Shown here: positions 45,883-57,232 of the stretch, piece by piece
How the letters are laid out: every line of letters starts with the position of its first letter
Position numbering within the stretch: position 1 is the stretch's first letter
From: Deltaproteobacteria bacterium
GTDB taxonomy: Bacteria; Myxococcota_A; Polyangia; Polyangiales; Ga0077539
Length of the DNA stretch: 64,000 nucleotides
Direction of reading: 5' to 3'
NCBI GenBank assembly: GCA_016704445.1
Contig: JADJAE010000002.1
Location: 62,001 to 126,000, forward strand
Made by a program: the position numbers and the translations under genes
The notes under the pieces: model-generated
The model's database searches: none
Told to the model about the DNA's origin: nothing
The model's input: the letters and a program-made list of their open reading frames with translations, nothing else

Positions 45883-45906
45883 ATCGCTTCCGGCGCCGGA
45901 AGCGAT
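45883..45906. promoter_or_regulatory. perfect 24-base palindrome upstream of the reductase operon
   Basis: The half-site ATCGCTTCCGGC is followed directly by its exact reverse complement, with no spacer. It sits about 53 bases upstream of the reductase start codon and about 64 bases from the end of the defence operon. Such a site is typical of a dimeric repressor (TetR- or MerR-like operators). It could also be part of a mobile-element boundary. Confidence 0.6.
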
Positions 45907-45924
45907 ACATATTCTGCGAGATTC

Positions 45925-45945
45925 AAAGTCTTTTCAGAAGACTTT
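45925..45945 (-). terminator. hairpin after the defence operon
   Basis: AAAGTCTT and AAGACTTT form a perfect 8-pair stem with a five-base loop, beginning 25 bases after the helicase stop codon. There is no U-rich tail on the minus strand; on the plus strand a short T run follows. It is a possible transcript end for the long operon. Confidence 0.35.
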
Positions 45946-45969
45946 TCGCTGACGTTTTCTCCGCAACGA

Positions 45970-48900
45970 TCAGTCATCCAGGAGGGCCACGAAGCGAGCC
46001 AGCGGGATGACCTCCTCCCGGCCCAGAAGCGCGACGGGCAGGTGTGCGGGGTTGTCGCTCCGTGGTTCCAGACGCCACTGCCCGGGGGCCTCGACCAGGA
46101 CCTTGAAGGCCCACGCCGAGGACTCGGGGTCAGCCCCGTCCACGCGACGCATGAGCAAGGCCTCGCCTGAGGCTGGCGCCGCGACGCCAGGCGCACCGAG
46201 ATGCTCCCATAGGCACCACGCGCCATCTGGTACGACGAGGTTCATGGAGTCGCCCGTGACCCGAGCGACAAACATTCCGTCGCGAGGCTCGATCCCCTCG
46301 AGGCGGACATACCCCGTCGCATCAGGCAGGTGCGACCCGGCGAAGCGACCCGCAGCGACCCGGAGATCGATCACCGGCAGGGCGCCCGGGACGAACTCTG
46401 GCAATCGCTCCAGGCGGAGCGGTCCGACGACTCGGCGAGCGCGCTCATGGGCCGCCCCGTCAAACCAGCGGGTGTCTTCACGCAGCGCCCGACCTCGCTC
46501 CTTCGACACCAGGTACCGCGCGATCTGCGACACCGCCATCACCATGGCCTTGCGGTCGTCGACCTCCGCTGCGGCGAGCACGACCACCTCGTAGCCCTTC
46601 GATCGAAGCCGCTCGCGCAGATACCGATCGTGATCTGCTTGCGCGGCGTTGCCATGGAGGTGTCCCGCCATGCCGTCGATGTAGATGCAGATCCCGGGCT
46701 CGTCGGGGTCATCGCCGACGTAGAAGAAATCTGGAACCGTCGCGAGGGCGCCGCCCAGTCCGATGCGATGCTGGGCTTCGGGCGAGGGAAGACCGGCCGC
46801 TCGCAGCAGGCGCTGAAACCGCTGCTCTACTACGGTCTGCGGCTGTCCAGTGGTGGTCGCTGTGCGTGGGAGCTGCTCGGGGATCTCATGCCGCAGCTCG
46901 GGCCCAGTCGTCCCCGCCGCGAGCGCCGCGAGCGCCTCATGCCGGTCGAGGTATGGGTGATAGAATCGGTTGCGGTACGTCTGCAGACAGTCAATGCACG
47001 CCCGATCGCAGGCCCCCGGGCAGCCCTCCACCAGCGCCAGCGCGGACGCGCGCACCTCCCCCCATCGCGCCACGAGCTGATCGAGCAGGCCCGAACCGCC
47101 GGGCATCGGGTCATACAGCAGCACGTCACACGATCAGCCTGGGCCTGACCGATGGCGAGGAGCTGGAGGTCCTCCACTTCCATGTCGAGCACCCGCGCGG
47201 CCCCCATGCGCAGCGCCTCAAGCACGCTGAAGGCCAGCGTGCGGTCGCTCATGCCGTGGAGCCCCAGCACGTCGACCTCCACGTCGGCGAAGAAGCCCGT
47301 CGGGCGCACCGCATGACCGCAGCGCTCCTCATGCTTCACCCGAAATTTCTCCCGGTTCGCCGTGCTCGTATAGGGCGACTGTGACTGGCCGCACGCGAGA
47401 CAGATCGGGTAGCCGAGCGCGCCGCGCGACACCTCGGCCCGCGGACCCGCGTTGACCATGCGGAGCTGCACCGCCCTCCGCAGGCGCAGGTCGTATCCTG
47501 ACCAGCTCAACGCTGTCCCACCGCGGTGGTGGTCGCGCTCCATGGCGTACACGGCCACGGGCATCTGGAAGCGGAAGTCCTCCTCGTCGGAGATGTGAGA
47601 TTGCGACGGAAGGATCGCGTCGCACACCGGCACCGCCCGCAGCTCCTCGGCCCCGAGCGCCGCCGTCGACACGTCGCTCCCGACCTCCTGGACCCGCTGC
47701 CGTTCGGCGTCGACGCGAAACCGCAGGGCCTCCTCCCGGGTCAGCAGGAAGTGCCGCGGCACGAAGCGAAACCCGTTGGCGTAGATCGCGTTGCCCGGGA
47801 CGAACTCCCGCAGCGCCAGCGTCGGCGACCGCGACAGGGGAAACGGGTCGAGCCGGTACGTCATCCGCGGCGGCTCGGCCGTGCCGGTGATGCTCCCCGA
47901 CTCCAGCCCGTAGCCCGGAAGGAATCCCTCCCGCGCGAGAGCGCCCATGGTGTCCGAGTCATCTGCGCCGCCTTGTGGCCGCGCCCGGTCCCAGTTCGCC
48001 TTGCCCTTGAGCCTCTCGATGACCCGAGAGCAGCGCTTGCGATGCGCGGCGTCTTCGACGTCGAGGGCGCCCTTCCGAGCCTCCACCGCCGAGAGACGAT
48101 CGAGCTCCCCGCGGGCCCAGTCGAGCCGCCGCTTGAAGCGGGCGAGCACCGCCGCAAGCGACCCGGGCATCTCCATCACCATCGCCGCCAGCCGTGCCGG
48201 ATCGACCGCCCGGGCGTCCTCCGCGGGCCACGCCCTGGTGAACACCCGCGCCACCTCGGCGTCGACCTCCGCGCGATGATCCCTCAGCACGTCCGCCAGC
48301 ACCGAGACGTCCGTCGGCTGGGAGAGCACCATCCCCGCGGGCGAGAACAGGTACGCGCCGAGCCTGCGCGGGAAGCACTGAGAGAGCGCGGCCTCGATGC
48401 GCGTGCTCTCCGGCGGTCGCGTCCGGCGCGTGAGCCCGTGCAGCGCCGTGAGCACCGTGGCGTGCACGTGCTTGCGGATCATCACGTCGTTCTGGAGGTT
48501 GAAGCGCGGCGGGTCGACCACGCCTGCCAGGAGCTTCAGCGGGTCGCGGAAGTACGACTGGTCGAAGCCTGTCGCCTGCGCGTAGGTGATGTCGACCGCC
48601 ATGCGATGGCGCCGCCCTGCGCGACCCGCGCGCTGCCAGTAGTTCGCCGCGCTCGGCGGCACGTTGCGCATCAGCACCGCATCGAGCGCGCCGATGTCCA
48701 CGCCGAGCTCCAGCGTAGGCGTGCACACGAGGGTGTTCAGGTGCTCGCCCTGCCCCTTGAACCGGTTCTCGATCTGCTCGCGTATCGCCTCGGGAACCTG
48801 CGCTGAGTGTTCGGCCACCCGCAGCATCGCGTAGTCGCCGTCGAGCATGTGCAGGTCGAAGTCGTCCGCGGCGTCGACCTCCCATTCGAGCGTCCCCGCG

Positions 48901-51880
48901 CAGCGCCACGCTCCACATCGACCCTTCGGACCAACCCGCACCGTGGTGCGCCGGCAGCGATCGCAGCGCCATCGCCCGCAGTGAGGAGTGAGCACCAGCT
49001 TCGCCGCGTCGATCTGCCAGGTGCCCGCGCTGCCTCGAAGCGCCTTGCCCCATCCCTCCAGCGGCGCCAGGACCAGGAGCTTCACGCGCACCAGGTGGTT
49101 CCAGAGTGCGTCGAGGAACGCCTCCCGCGCCTCGTCGGGCACGCCCCAGGTCGTCACCGTGGTCGCGACCTGCCCGGGGCGCTCGCCCACCCACTGCACC
49201 ACCCGCTGCGGCGAGTCTTGTGGCGCCCGGGAGCGCTTCATGCCCCGTGGCCCCCCCGCGAACTGTGGGAAATACCCGTACTGAATCTCCTTGTCGCCGT
49301 CACCCCACTGTCGACCGTAGAGCCGGGTCGAGGCGTCGTGAAGGAGCCGCGACCGCCGGAGGTGATCGAGCAGCGCACCGACCCCCTCGACGAGCCGCCC
49401 CGCGTCCGTCCCCAGCTTGGGTGCCCACTCCCGAAAGAACGCATCCTTCGCGTCGAGCCCGAGGTACTCCACCCGAAGGCGGCCCCAGGGCTCCAGACCC
49501 AGCCGCTGCTTCACCCCCGTCGCGACCTCGCGCAGCACCTGGAGGCGCAGGAAATACAGCCGCTCTTCGCGGTGCTTGGTCGACGCATCCTCCGGAGGAG
49601 CCACCCGCCACACCTCGGGGATGAGCGCCTCGGACAGGTCACGGTCTCGCTCCAACAGCTCGCTCAGGTGCTGTGTGACGTCCCCGATGGAGGCCCCGGA
49701 GGTCGGGATCGCCTGGGACATCAGCGCGCGCAGCCGAAACCGGCGCGCGTGGTCGCGCATCCACCCCGCCTGAAACGCCGCGTCCTGACGGTTGTCGGCG
49801 AACACCAGCAGCCGCGGTCGCTCGGCGAGGTGCAGCATCGACTGCGCGAGCACGTGCACGTCGGAGACGGACACCGCCCGCACGGGGCGCGCCGGCTCGC
49901 GGTAGCGTCCCCCCGCGGGCCGCCGCCCGGGCGCCTGACACGCCACGCACGAGTGCAACACCCCGGGCAGGTCGCGCTTGCTGCGCACCACCTGCACCGG
50001 CACCAGGGCCGCGGGCTGATGACACGCTCCGCAGCTCGATCGCTCCGCCCCGTGCAGCGCGCCGCAGCGACGGCACGCCCAGAGCGGATGCAACCGACCG
50101 TGCTCGAAGTCATGGGCCGACACGGCCACCGCAGGGACGTCGTCGTCGGGGTCGTCGTCTTCGTCCTCGTCGGGCTTCACCACCAGTCGATCGACGAACA
50201 GCGCGCGGGCGCCCCCGAGAGACTCGGCCAGCGGGGGCCAGACCGGGGCGGTGTCGACGAGGTCGCCGCCCTCGGGCGCCCCTGAAGCGCCCTCGAGGCG
50301 GAAGTCCTTGAGCCAGGTCTCGTAGTAGTGCTGTCCGCAGGTGGTGCACGTGAGCAGCGGAAAGCGCTGCCACCCATGGCCCAGCGTGGCTTCGACGTCG
50401 TCGCCCGCGAGCCACAGCCGCGCGGCTCCGGCGAGGCCTGACAGGGTCACCACGGCACCGCCGACGCCGCGAATGAAGCTGTGCACCACCGGGCGAAGCA
50501 CCGGGTCGTGGCCATCGCGCGCACACGCCACTCCGAGCGCCAGCCAGGTGAGCACCTCGTGGTCGGAGACAGGGCGGCCCACCGCGGCGGTGAGGGCGGA
50601 GGGGAGGTCGGTGAGCGACCGCGGCCCGTCGAGCAGCGACGCGAGGTGGAAGACCAGGTCGTTGCGACGGAGCTGCGCGGCGAGCGCAGACTGCCAGTCG
50701 TTCGACGGAAGGGGCCCACCACCGAGCGCGAGAAGGCACTCCGAGAGAGCGGCCGCGACGGCATCACCGGGCAGGTCGACGGCGGCCAGGACGCGAGCGA
50801 GCACCGCCGCCGGGTCGGCGGGCCCAGCTGGAACCTCTCGCTGAGGGTCCCAGCGCAGGGACTCATACGCCTCGGTGACGAGGGTGACGCGATCACCGTC
50901 GACCCCGAAGAACCGTCGGGCGAAGTCACGCCCCGCCTCGGTGCCTCGCTTGGGGTCGGCGATGGTCGCCGAGGTCGCCACACAGGTGACCTCTGACGCC
51001 TCGCGCCCGCAGAACGATCGCAGGCGGCGGATGAGGCAGGCGGTCTCGGCGCCCTGGGCACCTCGAAAGGTGTGGGCCTCGTCGAAGACCAGAAACTCCA
51101 GCGGTGCGCGGGCGAACAGCCCGATGTCCTTGCCGCGGGTGAGCAGTAGTTCGAGCTGCTTGACGTTGGTGAGGAGGATGCGCGGCTGGCCCCCGGGGCG
51201 TTGCATCGCAGCGCGGCTCGCTCGCTCCTCGGCGGGCAACAGGGTGGTCGCGGCGCCCGCGGTCCGAAGCTCTGCGAGGCGGGCGCGGTAGTCCGCGTTG
51301 GAGCTACCGGACGGCATACGCTCGCCCTTCACGTCGGCCTCGTCGTCGGGGGTCTTTCCTACGTACATCCCGAAGGGGATGCCTCGCCCGGCGAGGAGCG
51401 CCCGAAGACGGTCGAGCTGGTCTTCAGCGAGGGCGTTCATCGGGTAGACGAGGACGGCGACGATGCCGGGAGGGGCGCCCGCATCCAGGAGTTCGAGACA
51501 GCGGCTGATGATGGGGAAGAGGAAGGCCTCGGTCTTCCCGGAGCCCGTGCCGGTAGCGACGAGGGTGGTGCGCCCTCGTGAATCGCCCGGATGGCCTCGT
51601 CCTGGTGCGCGCGGAGGGAGGGAAACGGCGCCACGGTCGGCATGGCAGGGTGGAGGACGCCCTCGCGCACGAGCTCGGCGAGGCTCGCACCCTCCCGGAA
51701 GGGCTTCGACAGGCTGATGAACGGACCGCGGCGGAGGGGGGTGTCGCGACGCGCCTCCAGGCGCAGGAGAGCGCGCATCTGTGCATGAAGGTCGACGTCC
51801 GCGAGCGGATAGGTGGTGAGCTGATAGCGGAGGAAGTCCGCGACGACCTGCTCGGTGAAGGCGATGGGGTTCAGGGCCAT
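45970..51880 (-). CDS. DEAD/DEAH helicase-DUF1998 fused to nuclease-like and S24-like domains, two frameshifts
   Basis: About 1970 residues after correcting two one-base indels (near 51573 and 47130). The first break separates the N-terminus from Walker A (TGTGSGKT, about residue 112); the second falls just before DUF1998 LYDPMPGGSG. Helicase motifs include FLVFDEAHTF (about 267) and later a helicase-C segment with ELGVDIGALDAVLMRNVPPSAANYWQRAGRAGRR. Several Zn-type Cys clusters (CTTCGQHYYE, CRRCGALH, CDRCRR, CPGACDRACIDC) are present. After DUF1998 comes VPDFFYV...ICIYIDGMAGHLHGN...D, a Vsr/DUF559-like PD-(D/E)XK pattern (about 1715-1760), and then a LexA/S24-like domain with VTGDSMN and SDNPAHLPV (about 1878). 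Likely an ATP-driven defence helicase-nuclease. Confidence 0.85.
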
Positions 51881-51909
51881 GGAGGGGGACCTCTCGGGCA
51901 GGGCGCCGG

Positions 51910-52638
51910 TTACGGGGGAGCGTCGATGAGGTCGATCAGCCGTATGAGATCAGGGCTGCGCGCGAGCAGCTTCTGACGGCGCGCGTCGACACGGGCGATG
52001 TGATCGCGAAGCAGATCCTCGTCGTCCCGTCCCTTCTTGTATCGACGTTGCTGCGCGACCTGGAGGACGGCGTCCAGGCAGCGCGCGGGGTTTCGATACG
52101 TCGTCGAGAACGCCTCGTCGGTCACGGCGCCCAGCGGGGGCTGACACGTCGCGAGATGAGTCGTGACCGCGGCGCGATCCTCTCCCGCGAAGTCTTCGAG
52201 AGCGTCCGGGCAGGCGATCAGCAGGCTCTCCTTGTTCCAGAGGAGGCACGCCACGGAGACGCGGGGAGCATCCTCCGCGGAGACTCCTGCGCGGAGGAGC
52301 AGCGCGTCGCGCCACGAGGATTCCAGTGACGCGAGCCAGGCTCGCAGCTGCTCCGGTGTGGCACCGATCGGAGCGGGGCTCATCTCCGGGTAGAGATTCG
52401 CCGGACGATCGGCGTCCGCGACGCACACGACCCGATCGGGCGGACGCCTCGTCGCTCGCTGCATCGTACGCAGGAGCAGGGGCAGCTCGCGGACGAAGCC
52501 GCCATCTCCGCGCGCGGTCGCCGGCTCGATGATGGCAGACCCCCGGCCCAGGTCACGGGTTCGGATCCGCTTGATCAGCCGGTGAAGCTCCGCGTGATAT
52601 TCGTCCTCGTAGAGGATGACCGTGAGTCGATCGCTCAC
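51910..52638 (-). CDS. TOPRIM/DUF4276-like partner of the AAA ATPase
   Basis: 242 residues from a GTG that overlaps the ATPase stop (GTGA). Acidic motifs in a Rossmann-like frame, TVILYEDEYHAEL (Glu) and VVCVADADRP (DxD), match the TOPRIM-like pattern seen in DUF4276 and OLD-type nuclease partners. A later segment reads LWNKESLLIACPDALEDF. Together with the ATPase this looks like a two-gene OLD/PARIS-like defence unit. The assignment rests on motifs only. Confidence 0.65.
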   Translation of the reverse strand: MSDRLTVILYEDEYHAELHRLIKRIRTRDLGRGSAIIEPATARGDGGFVRELPLLLRTMQRATRRPPDRVVCVADADRPANLYPEMSPAPIGATPEQLRAWLASLESSWRDALLLRAGVSAEDAPRVSVACLLWNKESLLIACPDALEDFAGEDRAAVTTHLATCQPPLGAVTDEAFSTTYRNPARCLDAVLQVAQQRRYKKGRDDEDLLRDHIARVDARRQKLLARSPDLIRLIDLIDAPP

Positions 52639-53864
52639 GGCTCCTCCTCCGGGGCAGCCACCGCCTCCAGCAGGTTTCGCGAGCGGAGCTCGGACATCGA
52701 ATAGTCCTGGAGCCACGCGCCGAGCACCTCCGGGTCGAGGCGCTCGACGGTGACCCCGTGATCGGACGAGAAGCGAGTGACGCCGAGCGATTCGACCGGG
52801 CTCTCCAGGTGGTCGAGCATCCGGTCGGCGTGCGTCGCGATCAACACGGGCGTGCGCTCGGCGCGAGACTCGAGCACCTTCACGATCCTGCTCATCGCCC
52901 GAGGGTGCAGGCTGCGCTCGGGCTCATCGAAGGCGATCAGGGCGGGGCTGTCCGGCGCGTGCAGCGCGGCCAGGAGCGCGAGATAGACCCGCATCCCCTC
53001 GCTCATGTCGTCGAGATAGAGGGTCGCGCCCGAGCGCTTGTCGATCCAGGTCATGGTGATGAGCCCCCGGCCTGGCCCCGGAGGGAAGCGAAGTGAGTCA
53101 CACCACGGAAATACGGCGCGGAGGTCACGACCGAGCGACTCCCACTCCCGCGGGTGCTGGGTGGAGAGGGTGTGCAGCGCGTTGAGGAGGTCGCGCCCGG
53201 AGGGACCGATGCGACGCGTCCACTCCACCGGACGGGCGCCGATGGAGTCCGATGCGACGCTGTCGTGCGCGCTCCCCAGCATGAAGGAGGGGTAGAAGGC
53301 GATGGATCGCAGCGCCTCTTTGACGTGCACCGGCGTGGGATATCGGGTCTCGTCAGAGACCGCGGCGGCTGTTTACCCCGTGGCCATGAACTCCTCATCG
53401 CTGGCTTGCAGCGGGATGATGTCATTCCCCTTCGTCTGGACGTTGGCGACCCACCGCCGGGCTCCGCCCTGAAGGGCTGTGAACGGCCGCTGATCGAGAC
53501 CATTGGAATACCTCCGAACCTGCTCGTCGAGCACCGAGGGCACCGAGCGCACCTTGCCCAGCCGGACCATGTACTCTACCGGGTGGCCGTCGCGCCGAAA
53601 GACCTCGGAGTCCACCGAGAAGCGCACCGTCAGCTCGATCTCCGTCGCGGTCCCGGCCCACGCCACGGCGTCCCATCCGCCGCGGCTGCGAATCGCCTGA
53701 CCGACGGTTCCGTTCGCGACGGCGCAGATAGGCTCAACAGCTTCAATGATCGTGCTCTTGCCGGTCGCGTTCTCACCGATGAGCACCAGCGGCTTCCCGG
53801 CGGGGAAGCTGATCTTGGTGTCCTTCAGCGCGCGAAAACCCTTGATCTGAATGGTCTCAACCAT
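52635..53864 (-). CDS. AAA/OLD-like ATPase interrupted by an in-frame stop
   Basis: About 409 codons from the ATG at 53864 (GGAG upstream). Walker A is GENATGKST (about residue 30), the ABC-like signature region is SEGMRVYLALL, and Walker B is ALIAFDEPERSLHPRAM with IATHADRML after it: an SMC/OLD-type ATPase. TAA at 53373-53375 interrupts EEFMATG, but the same frame resumes with protein-like TAAAVSDETRYPTPVHVKEALRS. A pair of compensating indels or a substitution (CAA to TAA) would restore it. Co-translated with the TOPRIM-like gene. Confidence 0.8.
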
Positions 53865-53964
53865 GTTTCGTCTCTCCGCTCGCCGCGTCTCGGAGTGCAA
53901 TCGTTGATGTGGTGAGACGCCTCACGGCTTCGGCCCTCGAATTCCGACCTTGCGGAAGAAGACA

Positions 53965-55938
53965 TCATTGCGCTCCTTCGCTCGTCGGAGCGACATCGAA
54001 GGGGATCACCTCAACGAAGAGGTTCATGTTCTGCTTGACCGCTCGCCACGATCGGCCATCGGCGTCGCGCTTGCAGTCGTCAAAGATCTCAAGTTGCTTC
54101 CGCAGCGCTGGGGTGACGTCGCAGATCACGTAGGCCTCCGAACGGCGTACGGTCGCTCACCTGCACCGCGCGCCCACCAACAGTCGCGGTCTGTTCTTCA
54201 GTGCGATGACGTACCCCTGCACCTGTACGATCGGGCTCTTTCCAGGGCCATAATCGCCGCGCCCTGGCCGCTTGAACTCCACGATCAACACGTGCGATGC
54301 ACGGTCACCCTCACCGGACACAAAGGCGCGGCGCTCGATGAGGAGATCCGGCTTCTTGCCCGGCGCACCCAACTTCTCGTTGTCGATGGGAAGGTTCGAC
54401 GCCATCAGTCGATGAAACGAGAGCCGCTCGTCGATGAGCCAGAGGTTGAGTGACTCGTCGGGGACGTCGTGTGACGTCACGCCCATCACGGCGAACAACT
54501 CATGGACGACCTCCTCCTTGAGGTAGTCGCCGTCGACTGCTTCTTTAGCCGATGCTCCAGCAGATCGAGCACCGCCCGACGCCGCGCCACATAGCCCGCC
54601 AGGTCGGCCTTGTTCAGTTCGCTGATCGTTCCGAAGATCGCCGCGGTTCGTCGCTCCAACTCGTGCCCCGTCTGCTCTGGCGCTGCACCCAGGATGGCGT
54701 TCACCTCGGCCCTCGCCTTGCGCTCGATCTCGAAGCGGGCGCGGTTCATCACGGCGTCGATGTCCTCGTCTGTCGCGTGGGCGGGGATGCGCTCCATGAT
54801 CCCGGGCTCGTACTTCTCGACGAAGCGAAACTCCGGTCGGCTCTGCTCGATCAGCGCGTCGACACGGCGGCGCGTCTCCTCTCGCACTGGCGACAGAGAG
54901 GGCTCCAGGTGGGGCCGCAAGCGGGTCACCACCTCTTCCTGGATGGCAGGCAGCGTGAGTTCGATCGATCCCTGTTCCTCCGCGACATCAGGGAATGTGA
55001 AGGCAGATCGCACCTGGTCAGTGTGGTGATCGAAGGTAGTCCCCGGTCACGTAGGTGGTCCAATAGAACTTCCCAGCCTCGGAAGGCAGCGGTCCGGTGA
55101 GCATCGGGATCGCCTGCTTCAACGGCCGACTCAACACCTCCCGACCGTTGGCATAGTACCGGACACTGTGCGACTCGGTCTCAGGGCTCCGGTCCTGCAC
55201 CATGACCATCTGAAAGCCATGGGACTGTAGCTCAAAGCTCTCGTTGATCGTCCGATCGGCGTACGACTCCTGCCAGAGTCGATGGATGTCGATCGCGGTG
55301 TTGTCGTCGTCGTAGAGATGAATCTTGGCCGACTTCTCCAAAAGCAAGTGCGGGAGGCAGTGCTCGATGAGCCGGGCAGCGATCGTCTGCAACCGCTTGG
55401 GGCAGGTGCTCTGCAGCGCGGAGTGCATGGACAGGAGATGGATGCTGGTGCTCGGCTCCAGCCCGGGGGCCAATGCGTCGGAGTGCTCCTGAATGGGCTT
55501 GTCACTGAGCTGGAACTTGAATTCCCGTCGCCGGGTCTCGCCGGTCGATGTCCGATAGACGCTCTCCACGCGGACAGAATCGAAGCCCTTCAACCACAGG
55601 AGGCGTCCGACGCCCTTGCCACCTCGCCGCAGCTTTTGCCGGGAGTCCGATCGTCGAAAGGACTGGTAGTTCTCCTCCGTGAAACCGACCCCGTTGTCCT
55701 TCACCACGAAGCCCGTGATGGGCCGCTCGGCCCGCTCTCCCTTGAGCTCGGTCTATCGTCGATCACGCAGGAGATGAATCTCGACCACCCCCGTCGAACC
55801 ACGATCCTCCACGGCATGTAGGGAGTTGACCACTGCCTCGAAGAGCGGCATCAGCGGACGCCCCTTTGGGACGGACAGATTGCTCACCCTTCCCCTGAGG
55901 TCCACGTCCATCGACACGGCACCAAGATCGTCGCCCAT
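53965..55938 (-). pseudogene. GHKL ATPase with PD-(D/E)XK-like domain, broken by stops and frameshifts
   Basis: About 657 codons. The start at 55938 follows GGGAG; 55962 is the alternative. GHKL (histidine-kinase/Hsp90-type) ATPase motifs: FEAVVNSLHA (N box), VKDNGVGFT (G1) and GGKGVGR (G2). Near the C-terminus KPDLLIERR...VLIVEFKRPG matches a PD-(D/E)XK nuclease site. Lesions: in-frame TAG at 55753, a frame change at about 55029-55034 (restores GDYLDHHTDQVRSAF), another at about 54533-54536 (restores SDGDYLKEEVVHELFAVM), and in-frame TGA at 54157, after which the frame resumes and ends at 53965 (EVIPFDVAPTSEGAQ). Such proteins occur as stand-alone defence factors. Decay or read errors are both possible. 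Confidence 0.75.
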
Positions 55939-55997
55939 CTCTCTGCTCCCTTCCGCTTCCATGGCCTATGCCATCCCGGCCCGCGCGTCGATCCCCG

Positions 55998-56705
55998 TCA
56001 CCCCACCGCGCTCGCCCGCCACCCCGACCCGCTCACCAGTCCGTTGATCTCCATCGCCCGCCGCGACCAGTGCTCCTCGATCGCCTGCGTGAACTCCGGC
56101 CGCACCAGCTTCGCCCGCGCCCCCAGACGCCCCGCCTCGTCGCGCCGAACGTAGAGCCCCTCGGCCGGCGCGTCACCCAGTCGCGACGTCCGCAGCAGCC
56201 CCCGCAACCCCGTCAGGTCGAAGCGCCCCGCTCCGAGCCTGGGAACCGCCACTGCATCGACCGCCCTCAGCAGCCCGTCGCGACGCTCGACGCTCCAGAA
56301 CACCCGCTCTGCGCGGTCGAACACATCGAAGCCCATGAACCAGTCGGGCAGACGAGCGTACCGCACGCTGTGCACCGCGTACGCCCACTCCCCGAACAAC
56401 ATCCCGTCTGGGAAGAGCGCCTCGGTCAGCGCCTCCTTCCGCTCATCCATCCAGCGAAACAACAGCTTGAACTGCGGATGACAGCTCGCCCGCGTCAGGT
56501 AGGTCCCACGGTTCTGCGCGCGGAGCTCGCCCGCGTCGTCGAGAGAGATCCCGACGTTGGCCCCGTCGACCTTCTCCTCGACGATGACCTCCCCGTCGAG
56601 CAGCGCCCGCGCCTCGGCCGGCGACAGCACCTTGTCGCCCCGCGGCGCCCCATCGCCCAGCCACGCGAGGTGCGGCGTGTGCGGAAAGCGGAAGAAGTCC
56701 GTCAC
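55998..56705 (-). CDS. RNA ligase-like protein
   Basis: 235 residues from a GTG that overlaps the PIN gene stop (GTGA). Covalent nucleotidyltransferase motifs: motif I EEKVDGANVG (Lys in KxDG), motif III-like FMGFDVFD, motif IV AEGLYVRR and motif V AKLVRP, as in the RNA_ligase family (Rnl2/DRB0094 type). The enzyme would join RNA ends using ATP. A ligase next to a PIN nuclease and an AAA ATPase suggests a cut-and-repair or tRNA-repair module. The downstream GHKL gene starts about 60 bases away. Confidence 0.85.
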   Translation of the reverse strand: MTDFFRFPHTPHLAWLGDGAPRGDKVLSPAEARALLDGEVIVEEKVDGANVGISLDDAGELRAQNRGTYLTRASCHPQFKLLFRWMDERKEALTEALFPDGMLFGEWAYAVHSVRYARLPDWFMGFDVFDRAERVFWSVERRDGLLRAVDAVAVPRLGAGRFDLTGLRGLLRTSRLGDAPAEGLYVRRDEAGRLGARAKLVRPEFTQAIEEHWSRRAMEINGLVSGSGWRASAVG

Positions 56706-57232
56706 TTCTTCTTCTCGTCGCACATGCGCTTGTACTCAGGCCAGATCCACGCATCCAGCAGGTGCGTCACCGTGACGTTGAGCTCGGCCAGCACGCCCTC
56801 CTGCTCCAGCTGACACCAGTCGGTGTCGCAGGCGTTGGCGATGGGCGCGCCGCTCGCCTCCGCCGCCGCGACCATCTTCCGATCCTGGAGGTCGAAGATC
56901 TTCGCGCCCGCGTCGCCGAGGATCACCCCGTGACCGTCGACGTCCTTGTCCACCTCGGCGAACTCACACTCACCCCGCGAGAGCTTCTCCATCATCACGC
57001 GACGGCCGTAGTCGTCCTTGCTCAGCTTGTTGGCGTACTCCCCGGGGATGAGCCGGTGAGGCATGTCGATCACCACGACGTCGTCGGGCTCCTTGCGCAG
57101 CGCCTGCACCCATCGAAACACCGCCTCCTGCTCGACGATCGGCACGTGGGTGCCCGTCTGCGCGAAGGGCGACGACGGGTCCGCCGCGCTCGCCACGATC
57201 AGCACGTTGGTGTCGACCACCCAGCGCGCCAC
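56702..57232 (-). CDS. PIN-like nuclease (DUF4411-like)
   Basis: 176 residues; the GTG start begins at the last base of the upstream ATPase stop (TAGTG). The fold reads VVDTNVLIVAS (first Asp), PGEYANKLSKDD (Glu), DLQDRKMVAAAEASGAPIANACDTDW (the final Asp pair), which is the layout of PIN and DUF4411 RNases. An acidic metal site is complete. It should cleave RNA, with its activity controlled by the AAA ATPase; the neighbouring RNA ligase could reverse the damage. Confidence 0.83.
   Translation of the reverse strand: MARWVVDTNVLIVASAADPSSPFAQTGTHVPIVEQEAVFRWVQALRKEPDDVVVIDMPHRLIPGEYANKLSKDDYGRRVMMEKLSRGECEFAEVDKDVDGHGVILGDAGAKIFDLQDRKMVAAAEASGAPIANACDTDWCQLEQEGVLAELNVTVTHLLDAWIWPEYKRMCDEKKK

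Noticed and set aside
53965..55962. Four separate small genes in place of one GHKL ATPase
   Set aside because: The pieces together give the ordered N, G1, G2 and nuclease motifs of one protein family, with frame shifts of one base at each junction.
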